DNA from: Spinacia oleracea
Lineage: Eukaryota; Streptophyta; Magnoliopsida; Caryophyllales; Amaranthaceae
Direction of reading: 5' to 3'
Assembly (NCBI RefSeq): GCF_020520425.1
Contig: NC_079487.1
Span: 131,276,385 to 131,340,384, forward strand
Length of the DNA: 64,000 nucleotides
Within the stretch, counting starts at the first letter, position 1, and each line of letters opens with the position of its first letter. The notes below the pieces were generated by a model. It was not told where the DNA came from. It searched no databases and saw nothing but the letters and a program-made list of their open reading frames with translations. Below are positions 25,758 to 37,712 of the stretch, piece after piece. The position numbers and the translations under genes are program-made.

Positions 25758-28483
25758 TGTAACACCCCGACAATTCTCTCTTTTCTAAAATAATCTTTTA
25801 ATATAAAACGTAGAGAATTATCAAGGCATTATCGCCCGTGTGAAAACGTACGGCTTATTCAGAATTTTGCAGCGGAAAACATAAAACTAACTTTTAGGTT
25901 CATAAATAATCGATTACATACTAAGTCCAAAACCAATTAACGGAAATAAAGAAATACGAATAGTACGACAACTTTCAAATATAAGTTAACAACCCAAATC
26001 ACTTAATAAAACAAATATAACTACAAGCTCTCTAATCCCGATCCCAATGATGCATCATCTTCAAACCTGTAGATGGACAATGCTTATTGATCCTTAGAGA
26101 CTGCTCACCAAAGATTGGGTCATCACAGGATCAATAAGGCATAGCCATGATCAACATGCACAAGCAAAAGCACGTAATCAGCAAAGCTGAGTACCACATA
26201 CTAAATCAATAATAATCCTAACATGATTCTATTAAACGAACAATCATAACATGATGCTGAAGAAATATAAGTAAAGGCAAACGACACATATTAATTTGAA
26301 TACCACACTTGACTAGGCTAAGCTAGACTGGACTAGACTTTGATAACAATAATATTATTTTAATTGAAATAGGCAATGGACCGAGTTTTCTAGCTAGGCG
26401 AGGTACGGGCGCGACTCCGTAACCTCAGTGACCTGCGATATCGAGGAACGTTTGACTGAAAATAGGACGCGGTGATCAATCCGGTCCGAATGAAAGGCCA
26501 TGGGCTACCACCATGAACCCCAACTCCTGTTTGTCCGTCACTTTAGACGTGCACAGTCTAAAGCTATTGCTACTCAGTTTCACTTTACATGATTTACAAA
26601 TTGACACCCTGTTATGACTCAACAATCACATAAAGCATGCAACTCACATTTATTTATAACTGTTTTTATCTTGGAATTGAGTAAGTGATCACAAAGGCAT
26701 CAAACAAGACTCATTCCAATTAACTCCAATCTTTTCTTTAATACTGATCAACCCCTGAATATGGGTATAAGGTTTCAACTTACTAAATAAGGTCCTCCGC
26801 CCTCATAAAGTAGTGAAAAGCTAAAAAGGGAACAACAATTAACTAATCTGAATTATATACTAAATAATCTAGTGTTCCCAATCGAACATGTTTGTATCAA
26901 TCTTCCATACTAACATGTTATAATCCTTAATATGTTCATCCAACAGTATCAAACATGCAATTTCAACCTGACTAAGTTCATCAACAACATTAACATAACC
27001 AAGTTCATCAACAATTCAACATGGTTTCAACAATTAGCACACATTCCAAGCACCCAGGTATGTACGTACCTTGTGTAAACAAACTGCAAGACCACTTTAA
27101 TAATTCAAAAGTCGCCTACGGAGAATTCTCCACCTAACAACAACCAATATAGACTCATATCAATTCATATTGAATTTTCAGCAACATTAGGGAGCTTCAA
27201 ACCCTTCCTAAACATAATTAGAACATTTCCCAATATCGAAACTTGAATATTTGATTTCCTAGCATCATATTTATTATGTTAATTATTGAAATTCGTTGAA
27301 AACTCTTCAAAGCATCATACTTTGAATTTCCAGCAATATAACTACTTTCAAACTACTCCAAAACATAATTAACATGTTTGAAATCATAATAACAATAACT
27401 TTAATAATTCCTAAACATCCTACCATGATTTAAATCATTAAAAACCTTAAAATTCATACTTTAAATAATTAAAAATCAATATTTCAATGCATTTATATAA
27501 TCTGAAATTAATAATTTAATTATGCAAACATATAATTCTTGAAATTCATAATCAAATATAATTTAAATTCAAGAAACATAATTAAATCATTAAAACGTAA
27601 TTCAATTCATTAATTAGTTTAGGGTTTAAGAATTAACCAAAAAGAGAGACAAAAGGGTGGTTGGCCGGTGGTCTGAGACGGCGGCAGCAGAACAGTCGGC
27701 GGCTGACAGGCAAGGCAAGATGGTGGCGCAGCGGTGGTGGCTGCGACTGACTCGTGTTTGCGGGATATGAAGAACGAAAAGGAGTTCCGTCGAGCAAGAG
27801 GGAGGACAAGGGAGGACGTCGGTTGGTGTGGGCAAGGAACGCGGCGGCGCAGCGATGCAGGCTGGGCGGCGACGTGGCGGTGGTGCTGTTGGTGGCTGTC
27901 GCACGTAAAAAAAGAAAAAGCAAGTAAGGAGAGCAAAACGCACGAGAGAGAGGAAGAAAGAAATACGAGGGGAGAGAAGAGGTTACCGGACGAAGGAGGA
28001 AGTCGGGCGTCGGAGGAGAACAACGGCGGCGTCTGCTGCTTGACCGGCGGCGGTGGTGGTTGCCTAAGAGGGAAGAAAAGAGAATTAACGTGAAAGAGAA
28101 TGAGGGTTTCACGTGAGTGTGAAGTTGAGTGAGGAGAGAGAATTAGTTGTGGGTAAAATTTGGGTTTAGGGGGTTTATTTACTTTGTGGGCTATAATAAT
28201 TGGGCTAAGATTAAGATTCTTTTCCAATTTGAGAGTATTTAAATTCAAACCCGATTAGAAATACTTTTCCAAAACCGAAGTGTTTCTATGTTTCAATTCG
28301 TTTTCGAATTATGATTCTAAAGTGTTTGATTTCAATAAATCATTAAAATATTTATAATTCATTTAAATAAAATAAATATACATTAAATATATATTTATTA
28401 CTAAAATCGACCAATTTCATTTAAATATAAAAACTATACGTTAACATATGTTAATAAACTTTATAAATTTACGGGGGATTACA
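25758..28483 (-). repeat. Left LTR (3' LTR of the element)
   Basis: 2,726 bp, the same length as the right LTR and identical in all stretches compared. Most is AT-rich, but about 27640-28090 is GC-rich and purine/pyrimidine skewed. On the minus strand this block contains a 209-codon proline- and serine-rich frame (27619-28248) that also occurs in the other LTR. I treat it as transcribed leader sequence, not as a proven protein. Confidence 0.92.
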
Positions 28484-28500
28484 ATCTACCCCTCTTAAAA
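28484..28500 (-). other. Polypurine tract of the LTR element
   Basis: On the minus strand AAGAGGGGTAGAT lies directly against the left LTR. It is the expected primer site for second-strand synthesis and fixes the element's direction. Confidence 0.75.
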
Positions 28501-30850
28501 GAAGTTTCGTCCCGAAACTTGACATGAAAATTCCACATTTTTCAAAAGTTCTGAACTCATTCTTACTGGAGAAGTACTGGTTTCTCATGTGCACTCTTTA
28601 GCCAACTTAAAGTTGCTTGTGTTACTCATGAACAGATTTTCTTATGCGGCGAATCTATTTATTTTGCATCAACATGTATAATTTGCTAAAATAAGCATTA
28701 AAATGCATAAAAACACCATAAAATTAGGTAAAAAGCGCGAATTTATATCGCATTCTACCCCCTAAAAGAAAACGAGTTACGCCCTCGTAACTCATCTCAG
28801 GGAATAATTCTGGATATTCCTAATTCAACGAATCCTTTTTCCCAATACAACATTTTCACGGAAGTCATTCCAGTAAGTGGGATTTCTACACTTCCATACT
28901 ATGCCTCAAAAGGTTTCATTTTAATGTTCGCATGGTAGCTATTGTTGTAAGAAAATTCAATCAAATCTATGTGGTTCTCGACTACCATTAAAGTTAATAC
29001 CACAGGCTCTCAACATATATTCCATAGTTTGGTTAGTCCTCTCAGGCTGACCATCAATTGCAGGGTGGAAAGCAGTACTCGTTTTCAATGTTGTCCCCAA
29101 GATTCAACTAGACTTTATTGCCAAAATTTCAGACTTTTGTGGTCGGAAAGGATCTCAAATGTTTCCCCATAAAGATAATGTCTCCAAATCATTCAAAGCG
29201 AACGCACTAGCAGCTAGCTTTAGGTCATGGGTAGGGTAATTAGTTTCATAAAGTTTCAATTGACGCGGCAACAGGTGCAGAGGTCAAACGCTCTTTTAAA
29301 ATCTAGAAAACTTTTTACATTTCTTACTCCACTCGAATTTTGATTCCTCTTTCAACAAGTTGGTCAATGGTTTTTCTCTCTTCGAAAAGTCTTTCACAAC
29401 CTCCTATAATGGTCATCTAAGCCTAGATAACTTCAGATATCAGACACGTTCTTTGGAGTAGGTCACTCACTCACAGCTTGAATCTTAGTAGGATCTACAG
29501 AAACGCTTTCTGCTCACTTTTCCTTTTCACCGAACCTCATCATGCCTTTCATGGATATATAACTCTTAGGATTAACTCTTAGCTCTTTCACCAATTCATA
29601 TATTTCCTTTCATCTTTTCAAGACGCCAAATGGTTTCTAACGATCCTGGACCACTCAATTCTCCTCTTAAATTTATTCCCTTACGTAACATAGTTCTCAA
29701 TCAATTTAGTCCTTCACTTTTCCGTCGGTGTCACTTATACACATATGACCTCAAGATTTGTATACTTCATTTAATAAAACTAGATTCTTTCTAAGCGTCT
29801 CCAAATAATCCTCAAGTGTTTGTCATGCTCTTTCTCATTCCTTGAATAAATCAGGGTATCATCAATAACACAATAACGAACTTAATTCGGAATTCGTAGA
29901 AAATCTCATTCATCAAGTCCATAATTAATGAAGGTGCATTGGTTAACCCAAAAGACGTTACTATAAACCTTTAATGACAATGGCGAATCCTAATGAGGTC
30001 TTAGGCCCTTATCAGCTATTCTCAATTGGTGGTACTTCAAACGCAAATCAGTCTTCGAGAACACACTCGCCCAATTCAATTGATCCAATATGTCATCTAT
30101 CCTAGGCAAAGGATACTTGTTCTTGATGGTTACATTGCTTAGCTCCCTAAAATCGATACCCAATATCACACTCTCATATTTCTTCTTAATAAACAACACC
30201 AGAGCTACCCGTGGTGATGCATTAAGCCTAATATACCCCTTAACGAAACAACTCTTGCAATAGTGTCTTAATTCGCTCATTTCGGGAGGTGTCATTCTAC
30301 ATGGTGCTTTAGGTATAGGCGTCGTTCCAGGGACTAAGTCTATAGTGAACTCAAGGCTCTAACAGGTAACATACTTGTAATTTCACTCGGAAACACATCA
30401 ATGAATCCACTCATAATGGCAACATCCTCGGTTTTCACTCCAACTTCTTTACTCACCTCTAACACACTACGGAAAAATAGTTCACACTCCATATTCATCA
30501 ATTTCCTCACTTGCATTACCGAAATAACTAAATATTCTTGGTCTTCTCAAAACATCTATATGAGGTCAACCTTCCAATAGGGTTCCTTAAACTTACTTTC
30601 TGAATTTCACAATCTACCTTAGCCTTGTACAAACTTAGCCAGTCCATCCCCAGAATTACATCTAGGTCCCTAAAATTAAACTTTTGTCGAATCAGAAGGG
30701 AAAACGCAATCTTTTGTCTTCAAAGGCCAGTTCTTAAATAACCTTATACACCTTATGGTTACACCGGTGGGCATAATAACAGGTAAATGAAACATTCAAA
30801 ATCTACTAATTTCAGACTTTTAATAACAAATGACAAAATGAAAGAATAAG
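28501..30850 (-). pseudogene. Ty3/gypsy pol remnants (protease, RT, RNase H)
   Basis: Fossil pol sequence. Recognisable pieces on the minus strand are a protease-like stretch containing VILGMDWLS at about 30640-30830, an RT core piece at 29990-30295 ([20 protein letters not shown], then [10 protein letters not shown]), and further RT and RNase H-region similarity towards 29300. The remnants are broken many times and no integrase is recognisable. The protein machinery for movement must have come from another copy. Confidence 0.85.
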
Positions 30851-30853
30851 TTG

Positions 30854-32005
30854 CTACCGAATCAAATAATGTTTAACTAGCACAAAATTAATAAAAAAAA
30901 AAAAGGTACCATGAACTACGTCTGCAGAACGTTCAGCTTCATTTCTAGTCATCATGAACGGTTTGCCCGGAGTCTTATTCTGGTTGTTATCATTTGTAGG
31001 CTTATTATAGTTCTCTTGATTGTTTTGTGCCCCTCCAGGCTTTGAATTTTGGCCTCCAGACTGGTTAAACCTCACTTGGTTCCCACCTCCATTACTATTT
31101 TGTTCCTTCCTGTGCTTAGTGAAGCACTCAAACTCTCTATGCCCCCTTTTTTGACAATAGTGGCAATTCACCAATTTTCCTTTACAGTCCTTCCCAGGGT
31201 GGTTATTGTTGCACTTCTTGCAGTGATACACTCTCTCGGATTTACTCTTATTGTTGTGCCCCTGACTGTTTCCTCCTCGAAAATTTCCATTTCCATTTTC
31301 ATTCCTATTCTCATTCATATTCCTCTTGAAATTCCCTTGGTTTTCCCGGACATTAAACTCTTTTCTTTTCTCCCCAACAACATTTTTCTCGTCCCTTATG
31401 GACTGTAAACCGTAAATATGAGCGGTTCTCTCATACACATTATCTAAAGATGTAAAGGTTTCTCCACCTAATCCCAACTGGATCTCATCGGTCAACCCTT
31501 GCTCAAACCTCTGAGCCTTTATTTCTTCTGTGGCTACAACCTCAGGTGCAAACTCCGACAGCGCTATAAATTTGCTATAATATTCAGCCATGGTCATACT
31601 CCCCATCCCAAGGTTTATGAATTCCTGCGCTTTTCGTTTTGTTATGAAAGGAGGATAAAACTTTTCCCTCATCGCAACAACAAATGAGTCCCAATTAAAT
31701 CCTTCAACAACACTTAGCCTAGTTCCATTCTCTTTCCACCATAGATCGGCCTCATCTTTTAGGTAAAGGACAGCTTGACCTACTTTCATATTTTCAGGAC
31801 AGTTTACCACCCAAAATAGTTTTTCAAACTCCCTAATCCAGTTTTCTATGAAGGTCGGGTCTGCTTGCCCCTCGAAATATGGTGGCTTAAATTTCGCAAG
31901 CCTTTCAAACATGTCCCCTGCAGAATCGGGGCGCTCAGTTCTTTCCTGGGCTAGTTTTTCCGCCAAGAGGCGAAAAACAACAGCTAGGTCATTATTGTTG
32001 GTCAT
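30854..32005 (-). CDS. Ty3/gypsy gag (fossil element)
   Basis: A 383-codon frame beginning MTNNNDLAVVFRLLAEKLAQ. It has the retrotransposon Gag core (FKPPYFEGQADPTFIENWIR, AVLYLKDEADLWW, FYPPFITKRKAQEF, FEQGL) and a nucleocapsid-like C-terminal part. That part is Asn/Gly-rich with two zinc-knuckle-like clusters, one ending in CHYCQKRGHREFEC. The frame looks open throughout, unlike pol. Gag forms the virus-like particle that packages element RNA. Confidence 0.88.
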   Translation of the reverse strand: MTNNNDLAVVFRLLAEKLAQERTERPDSAGDMFERLAKFKPPYFEGQADPTFIENWIREFEKLFWVVNCPENMKVGQAVLYLKDEADLWWKENGTRLSVVEGFNWDSFVVAMREKFYPPFITKRKAQEFINLGMGSMTMAEYYSKFIALSEFAPEVVATEEIKAQRFEQGLTDEIQLGLGGETFTSLDNVYERTAHIYGLQSIRDEKNVVGEKRKEFNVRENQGNFKRNMNENRNENGNGNFRGGNSQGHNNKSKSERVYHCKKCNNNHPGKDCKGKLVNCHYCQKRGHREFECFTKHRKEQNSNGGGNQVRFNQSGGQNSKPGGAQNNQENYNKPTNDNNQNKTPGKPFMMTRNEAERSADVVHGTFFFFINFVLVKHYLIR

Positions 32006-33120
32006 CCCAGAACGCGACCTGAAATTAATATACTCTAATTCAGGTTCGAAACTTTACTTATATTATCCTCTAGCAAAGTAATATCACACCAACATCCAAA
32101 ATTCACGTAAAATAAACAAACATTTACGAATGTGCAACAATTATTTACGAAGGTAATCCCCTCGATCATTTATGAATGATATTCACATACAGGGCATTCA
32201 ACTGAGAAATAAGAAACACAGTCCAATCATCACGAATAACAAGGAAGCATAAAAGAAGAAACATTCCCCTTGCGTCCCAAAATAAACTTTTGATCCTTTG
32301 GATAATCAATAATCTAACTTTTACTCCTCAAAAGAATGTTTATAACAACCCCTAAATATTAACAACACACTTGTCCTCAAAATAAAATAAAAGTTCTATG
32401 ATATAAACATAAACTATGGTTGGCGAATTATGGAATTCTCACACTGGAAACGAATACTTTAACTTTTATTGCTAATTCTATAAAGGTTTAATACTTCCTT
32501 GAAAATAATAAAGAATAACTCAAACTCTTATTGCTTTAACTTTGAACTGTTGTAGCTTTGCCACTTATTCTCCAAAACATTTAAGAACAAACTAACTATT
32601 ACAACTTCAAATGTTTAAGGCATCTTGTCTATCTGTTCTTTCCTTGGAAATTTGTGAAGTGAAATCTAGATCCTCAGTATTCGTCGATCTTCTCAAAGGA
32701 TCCTATGTTGGTGTACTTGGAAAGAAGCGTTTTATTCATGAAACAAACAACTTAAGATCTTACTAACGATTTCCCAACCAAAGCATAATCAGAATTCAAT
32801 AAAACAATAAGTTTGGTGGAATCAAACAATTTCTATGCACATTTACATGCAACACTTAAACATTTAACAAATGCACATAGCAATTAACTTCTTATGCTAG
32901 CAATTAACTACTAATGCACATATAATTCTATCCTATATGCCCTTTCCTATATTACCCATCTCTCATAATAAATCATAATAGGTCAAACATTGAAGAATTT
33001 AAAGAATAAAACAAGAACGATTGGTAAGAAAAAGTTTATTAAACGAATTAATAATAAACGAATAAATAAAATAAAGAAATTTTATTATTATTTTTATTTT
33101 CAAACGAATAATTAATAAGA

Positions 33121-33200
33121 ATTTTTTTTTTTTTATTTTTTTTTTTTTTTTTTTTTTTTTTAAACGAATAAATATTAAACGAATAAATATACTTAAGGGA

Positions 33201-33267
<67 letters not shown>
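33121..33267. repeat. Long T homopolymers in the element leader
   Basis: Poly(T) runs on the plus strand, the longest an uninterrupted 62 T (33206-33267), lie between the primer site and gag. They are A runs in the element's transcript. Such long homopolymers are unstable, and their exact length may be a sequencing estimate. Confidence 0.85.
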
Positions 33268-33524
33268 CCGAATATATTTAATTTAATTTCGAAAATAACG
33301 AAAAACGTACTTAATTCCCATAAACGAAAAGTTTCGAATAAATAAGTTAATTCTGAACTTAAATAAGAAATATTATATACTTTCAAACAAGATAAAAGGA
33401 AATCGGCCCCCCAAAAAAGTACCAATTTTTGAACAATATAGTGCGTAGAAGCTCGATTTTTAAGAAATTTATTTTAAATAACTAGATAGTTAGGCGCCTA
33501 AAAAAAAATATTAAAGTAAAACCT

Positions 33525-33543
33525 TAGCTTCTAGATACCACTT
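33525..33543 (-). other. Primer binding site, initiator tRNA-Met type
   Basis: Next to the right LTR the minus strand reads AAGTGGTATCTAGAAGC. This resembles TGGTATCAGAGC, the usual plant LTR-element site complementary to the 3' end of initiator tRNA-Met, with small differences. Confidence 0.75.
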
Positions 33544-36269
33544 TGTAACACCCCGACAATTCTCTCTTTTCTAAAATAATCTTTTAATATAAAACGTAGA
33601 GAATTATCAAGGCATTATCGCCCGTGTGAAAACGTACGGCTTATTCAGAATTTTGCAGCGGAAAACATAAAACTAACTTTTAGGTTCATAAATAATCGAT
33701 TACATACTAAGTCCAAAACCAATTAACGGAAATAAAGAAATACGAATAGTACGACAACTTTCAAATATAAGTTAACAACCCAAATCACTTAATAAAACAA
33801 ATATAACTACAAGCTCTCTAATCCCGATCCCAATGATGCATCATCTTCAAACCTGTAGATGGACAATGCTTATTGATCCTTAGAGACTGCTCACCAAAGA
33901 TTGGGTCATCACAGGATCAATAAGGCATAGCCATGATCAACATGCACAAGCAAAAGCACGTAATCAGCAAAGCTGAGTACCACATACTAAATCAATAATA
34001 ATCCTAACATGATTCTATTAAACGAACAATCATAACATGATGCTGAAGAAATATAAGTAAAGGCAAACGACACATATTAATTTGAATACCACACTTGACT
34101 AGGCTAAGCTAGACTGGACTAGACTTTGATAACAATAATATTATTTTAATTGAAATAGGCAATGGACCGAGTTTTCTAGCTAGGCGAGGTACGGGCGCGA
34201 CTCCGTAACCTCAGTGACCTGCGATATCGAGGAACGTTTGACTGAAAATAGGACGCGGTGATCAATCCGGTCCGAATGAAAGGCCATGGGCTACCACCAT
34301 GAACCCCAACTCCTGTTTGTCCGTCACTTTAGACGTGCACAGTCTAAAGCTATTGCTACTCAGTTTCACTTTACATGATTTACAAATTGACACCCTGTTA
34401 TGACTCAACAATCACATAAAGCATGCAACTCACATTTATTTATAACTGTTTTTATCTTGGAATTGAGTAAGTGATCACAAAGGCATCAAACAAGACTCAT
34501 TCCAATTAACTCCAATCTTTTCTTTAATACTGATCAACCCCTGAATATGGGTATAAGGTTTCAACTTACTAAATAAGGTCCTCCGCCCTCATAAAGTAGT
34601 GAAAAGCTAAAAAGGGAACAACAATTAACTAATCTGAATTATATACTAAATAATCTAGTGTTCCCAATCGAACATGTTTGTATCAATCTTCCATACTAAC
34701 ATGTTATAATCCTTAATATGTTCATCCAACAGTATCAAACATGCAATTTCAACCTGACTAAGTTCATCAACAACATTAACATAACCAAGTTCATCAACAA
34801 TTCAACATGGTTTCAACAATTAGCACACATTCCAAGCACCCAGGTATGTACGTACCTTGTGTAAACAAACTGCAAGACCACTTTAATAATTCAAAAGTCG
34901 CCTACGGAGAATTCTCCACCTAACAACAACCAATATAGACTCATATCAATTCATATTGAATTTTCAGCAACATTAGGGAGCTTCAAACCCTTCCTAAACA
35001 TAATTAGAACATTTCCCAATATCGAAACTTGAATATTTGATTTCCTAGCATCATATTTATTATGTTAATTATTGAAATTCGTTGAAAACTCTTCAAAGCA
35101 TCATACTTTGAATTTCCAGCAATATAACTACTTTCAAACTACTCCAAAACATAATTAACATGTTTGAAATCATAATAACAATAACTTTAATAATTCCTAA
35201 ACATCCTACCATGATTTAAATCATTAAAAACCTTAAAATTCATACTTTAAATAATTAAAAATCAATATTTCAATGCATTTATATAATCTGAAATTAATAA
35301 TTTAATTATGCAAACATATAATTCTTGAAATTCATAATCAAATATAATTTAAATTCAAGAAACATAATTAAATCATTAAAACGTAATTCAATTCATTAAT
35401 TAGTTTAGGGTTTAAGAATTAACCAAAAAGAGAGACAAAAGGGTGGTTGGCCGGTGGTCTGAGACGGCGGCAGCAGAACAGTCGGCGGCTGACAGGCAAG
35501 GCAAGATGGTGGCGCAGCGGTGGTGGCTGCGACTGACTCGTGTTTGCGGGATATGAAGAACGAAAAGGAGTTCCGTCGAGCAAGAGGGAGGACAAGGGAG
35601 GACGTCGGTTGGTGTGGGCAAGGAACGCGGCGGCGCAGCGATGCAGGCTGGGCGGCGACGTGGCGGTGGTGCTGTTGGTGGCTGTCGCACGTAAAAAAAG
35701 AAAAAGCAAGTAAGGAGAGCAAAACGCACGAGAGAGAGGAAGAAAGAAATACGAGGGGAGAGAAGAGGTTACCGGACGAAGGAGGAAGTCGGGCGTCGGA
35801 GGAGAACAACGGCGGCGTCTGCTGCTTGACCGGCGGCGGTGGTGGTTGCCTAAGAGGGAAGAAAAGAGAATTAACGTGAAAGAGAATGAGGGTTTCACGT
35901 GAGTGTGAAGTTGAGTGAGGAGAGAGAATTAGTTGTGGGTAAAATTTGGGTTTAGGGGGTTTATTTACTTTGTGGGCTATAATAATTGGGCTAAGATTAA
36001 GATTCTTTTCCAATTTGAGAGTATTTAAATTCAAACCCGATTAGAAATACTTTTCCAAAACCGAAGTGTTTCTATGTTTCAATTCGTTTTCGAATTATGA
36101 TTCTAAAGTGTTTGATTTCAATAAATCATTAAAATATTTATAATTCATTTAAATAAAATAAATATACATTAAATATATATTTATTACTAAAATCGACCAA
36201 TTTCATTTAAATATAAAAACTATACGTTAACATATGTTAATAAACTTTATAAATTTACGGGGGATTACA
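33544..36269 (-). repeat. Right LTR (5' LTR of the element)
   Basis: 2,726 bp copy of the left LTR with the same internal GC-rich block (about 35426-35876) and the same 209-codon frame (35405-36034, minus). In the element's direction the AT-rich U3-like part precedes this block, so it probably belongs to the transcribed leader. Confidence 0.92.
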
Positions 36270-36357
36270 ATACATGTCTTTTGCAAATATTGAGCTCTAA
36301 TCTAAAATTTTAACTATTCAATGTATCAATCGAGGCATCGCCCGAGCCACACACTAG

Positions 36358-37712
36358 TTTATTTGTAAATGGCGTATGACATTTTATCAAAAAATTAGTT
36401 TGGTTATAAAAAAAAGTATGTTTAACATTTAAATGCACTTTTTGTTCTTAGAATATCTATAGCTTATATAATTAAGTTCAAATAAGAAATACCAAGTATA
36501 AATAAATACGAGTAAATAAAACACGCTTAATAACTTTTTTTTTTTGAAAAGTTAAAAACAATAGTACATTATGAGCCTCTCCGCATGAGGGTGATTCTAA
36601 GTAATCACTGTCTAAAATGAAAAGCAATTGGGGACTATTACAAGATTCGATACTCATGGTGTTGCTAATTAAGTGACCAACATTTGCGCTCGGTTAGCTT
36701 CTCGGTAGACGTGTTTAATATATCAATTGTCGAAGAAGATGAGGATATCCTTATCTTGGATGATGAAGTGAAGCTTCAACGGGATACTTCGAGTTCCTTT
36801 TACTGCATTGATAACCAACAAATTGTCTCCTTCAATACTTAGATGATTGATGTTGCCATGAAAGCTTGTTCAGATTATAAGTGTGAGCACTGATCAAGGA
36901 GTCGTTGTCGCGAAAAATAAAGGCAACAGTTGCTGATGAAGTTTTACAGGATCCTTCAAAATTGAGCTTAAACATGCCCAGTGGAGGTGGGTACCATCGA
37001 ATTAGTATAGGATGAGTGTGGGTAACTGTTTTGTGTGCGTGTGTGTGTGTTAAGTTGATGCAGGTCAACGCTTAATACTTAGAAACTTGTAACACGAGCA
37101 TGTACTTGAACTTGCAAGATGCAATCAAGGTTATCACTCATTAAGTATGCCAATTGTTATTTATTTTTTTTGGTTATTGAAAGTAATATAAATTTAGATT
37201 GAATCATCAACTAAAATATAGTCGTATGTATATAGTAATCTTGTTCATTTTGAGAACTGATAACAAAAATTTGAAAACTCCGTCCTATATCGTTTTTTGT
37301 TTTTGATAAATAAAAAACCAAAATGTGAAATTTGCAGAAAAGTAATTTCAAATTTTTTATTATCAGTTTTTAATCCAAAATTATTATTATGAGTATGACT
37401 ACTTTTACTTCATGATTTAATCCAATTGGTAATGAAACCGAACAAGGCCTAATCTAATCGGATTGTGTAATCGGACGTTTGCCCCATTTGGACATTCACA
37501 ATTCGTAGTTCGTATTCTCCTTTTTATTTCGCTCTCTCCTCTCTTCCCCGTCACTTCATCACACAAGCGCTCTCTCCTTCTCCAAATCACTCTGAATTTC
37601 CCCCCAAAATCCTAAAACCCAGATGTTGTTACTTCAATTAACCCCGAAATCTCCAATTTCCGACTAATATTCACGATCAAATCAAAACCATATAAAAACC
37701 CCTCTTTTCAAA
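36358..37712. other. Intergenic DNA upstream of PHL
   Basis: Contains a LINE-type RNase H relic (about 36640-37068), then AT-rich sequence. About 200 bp of CT-rich leader (TCTCTCC repeats at about 37520-37600) precede the PHL ATG and probably form the core promoter and 5' UTR. No other gene is visible. Confidence 0.6.
36640..37068 (-). pseudogene. LINE-type RNase H (RVT_3-like) relic
   Basis: The minus strand encodes YPPPLGMFKLNFEGSCKTSS and FIFRDNDSLI. A second frame follows with IEGDNLLVINAVKG, SIPLKLHFIIQDKDIL and HVYREANRAQ. These are the successive blocks of the RNase H domain at the end of plant LINE proteins and their domesticated relatives (usual forms: PPPxGxxKLNxDGS, EGDSxxVI, HVxREANxxAD). 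A frameshift at about 36840 separates the two parts, and an in-frame stop follows DILIFFDN. It is non-functional. Confidence 0.75.

Larger units (their letters stand above)
25758..36269 (-). mobile_element. Ty3/gypsy LTR retrotransposon, non-autonomous fossil
   Basis: A 10,512 bp element with two 2,726 bp LTRs (25758-28483 and 33544-36269) and a perfect 5 bp target duplication ATACA at 25753-25757 and 36270-36274. In the element's own direction (minus) the LTRs start TGTAATCC and end TGTTACA. The order is LTR, primer site, gag, protease remnant, reverse transcriptase/RNase H remnants, polypurine tract, LTR. The gag-protease-RT order marks Ty3/gypsy. The internal region is only about 5 kb and I find no integrase or chromodomain, so the clade is not assignable. 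The gag frame looks whole. The pol part is broken, with roughly ten or more breaks. The LTRs appear identical where compared, so the insertion is very young. Confidence 0.92.
25284..36357 (+). mobile_element. Non-autonomous Helitron, interrupted by an LTR element
   Basis: The 5' terminus TCTATACTAATATATTAAAA follows an A. The 3' terminus ends CACACACTAG followed by T, so the insertion lies between A and T as Helitrons require. About 10 bp before the CTAG is a hairpin, CGAGGC-ATC-GCCCG (5 bp stem with one bulged A). Without the nested element the Helitron is about 560 bp (25284-25752 plus 36270-36357), too small to encode Rep/helicase. Inside its left part, on the minus strand at about 25400-25485, is a tRNA-like A/B-box pair (GGTTGGTTAAGATGGTAATG, GGAGTTCAAATCTC), possibly an older SINE. 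Confidence 0.75.

Noticed and set aside
27734-28093. 119-codon plus-strand frame in the LTR
   Set aside because: It overlaps several other long frames in a stop-poor GC-rich block. It is antisense to the element and has no recognisable domain.
33048-33425. Lysine-rich minus-strand frame
   Set aside because: It is created by translating the poly(A)/poly(T) tracts.
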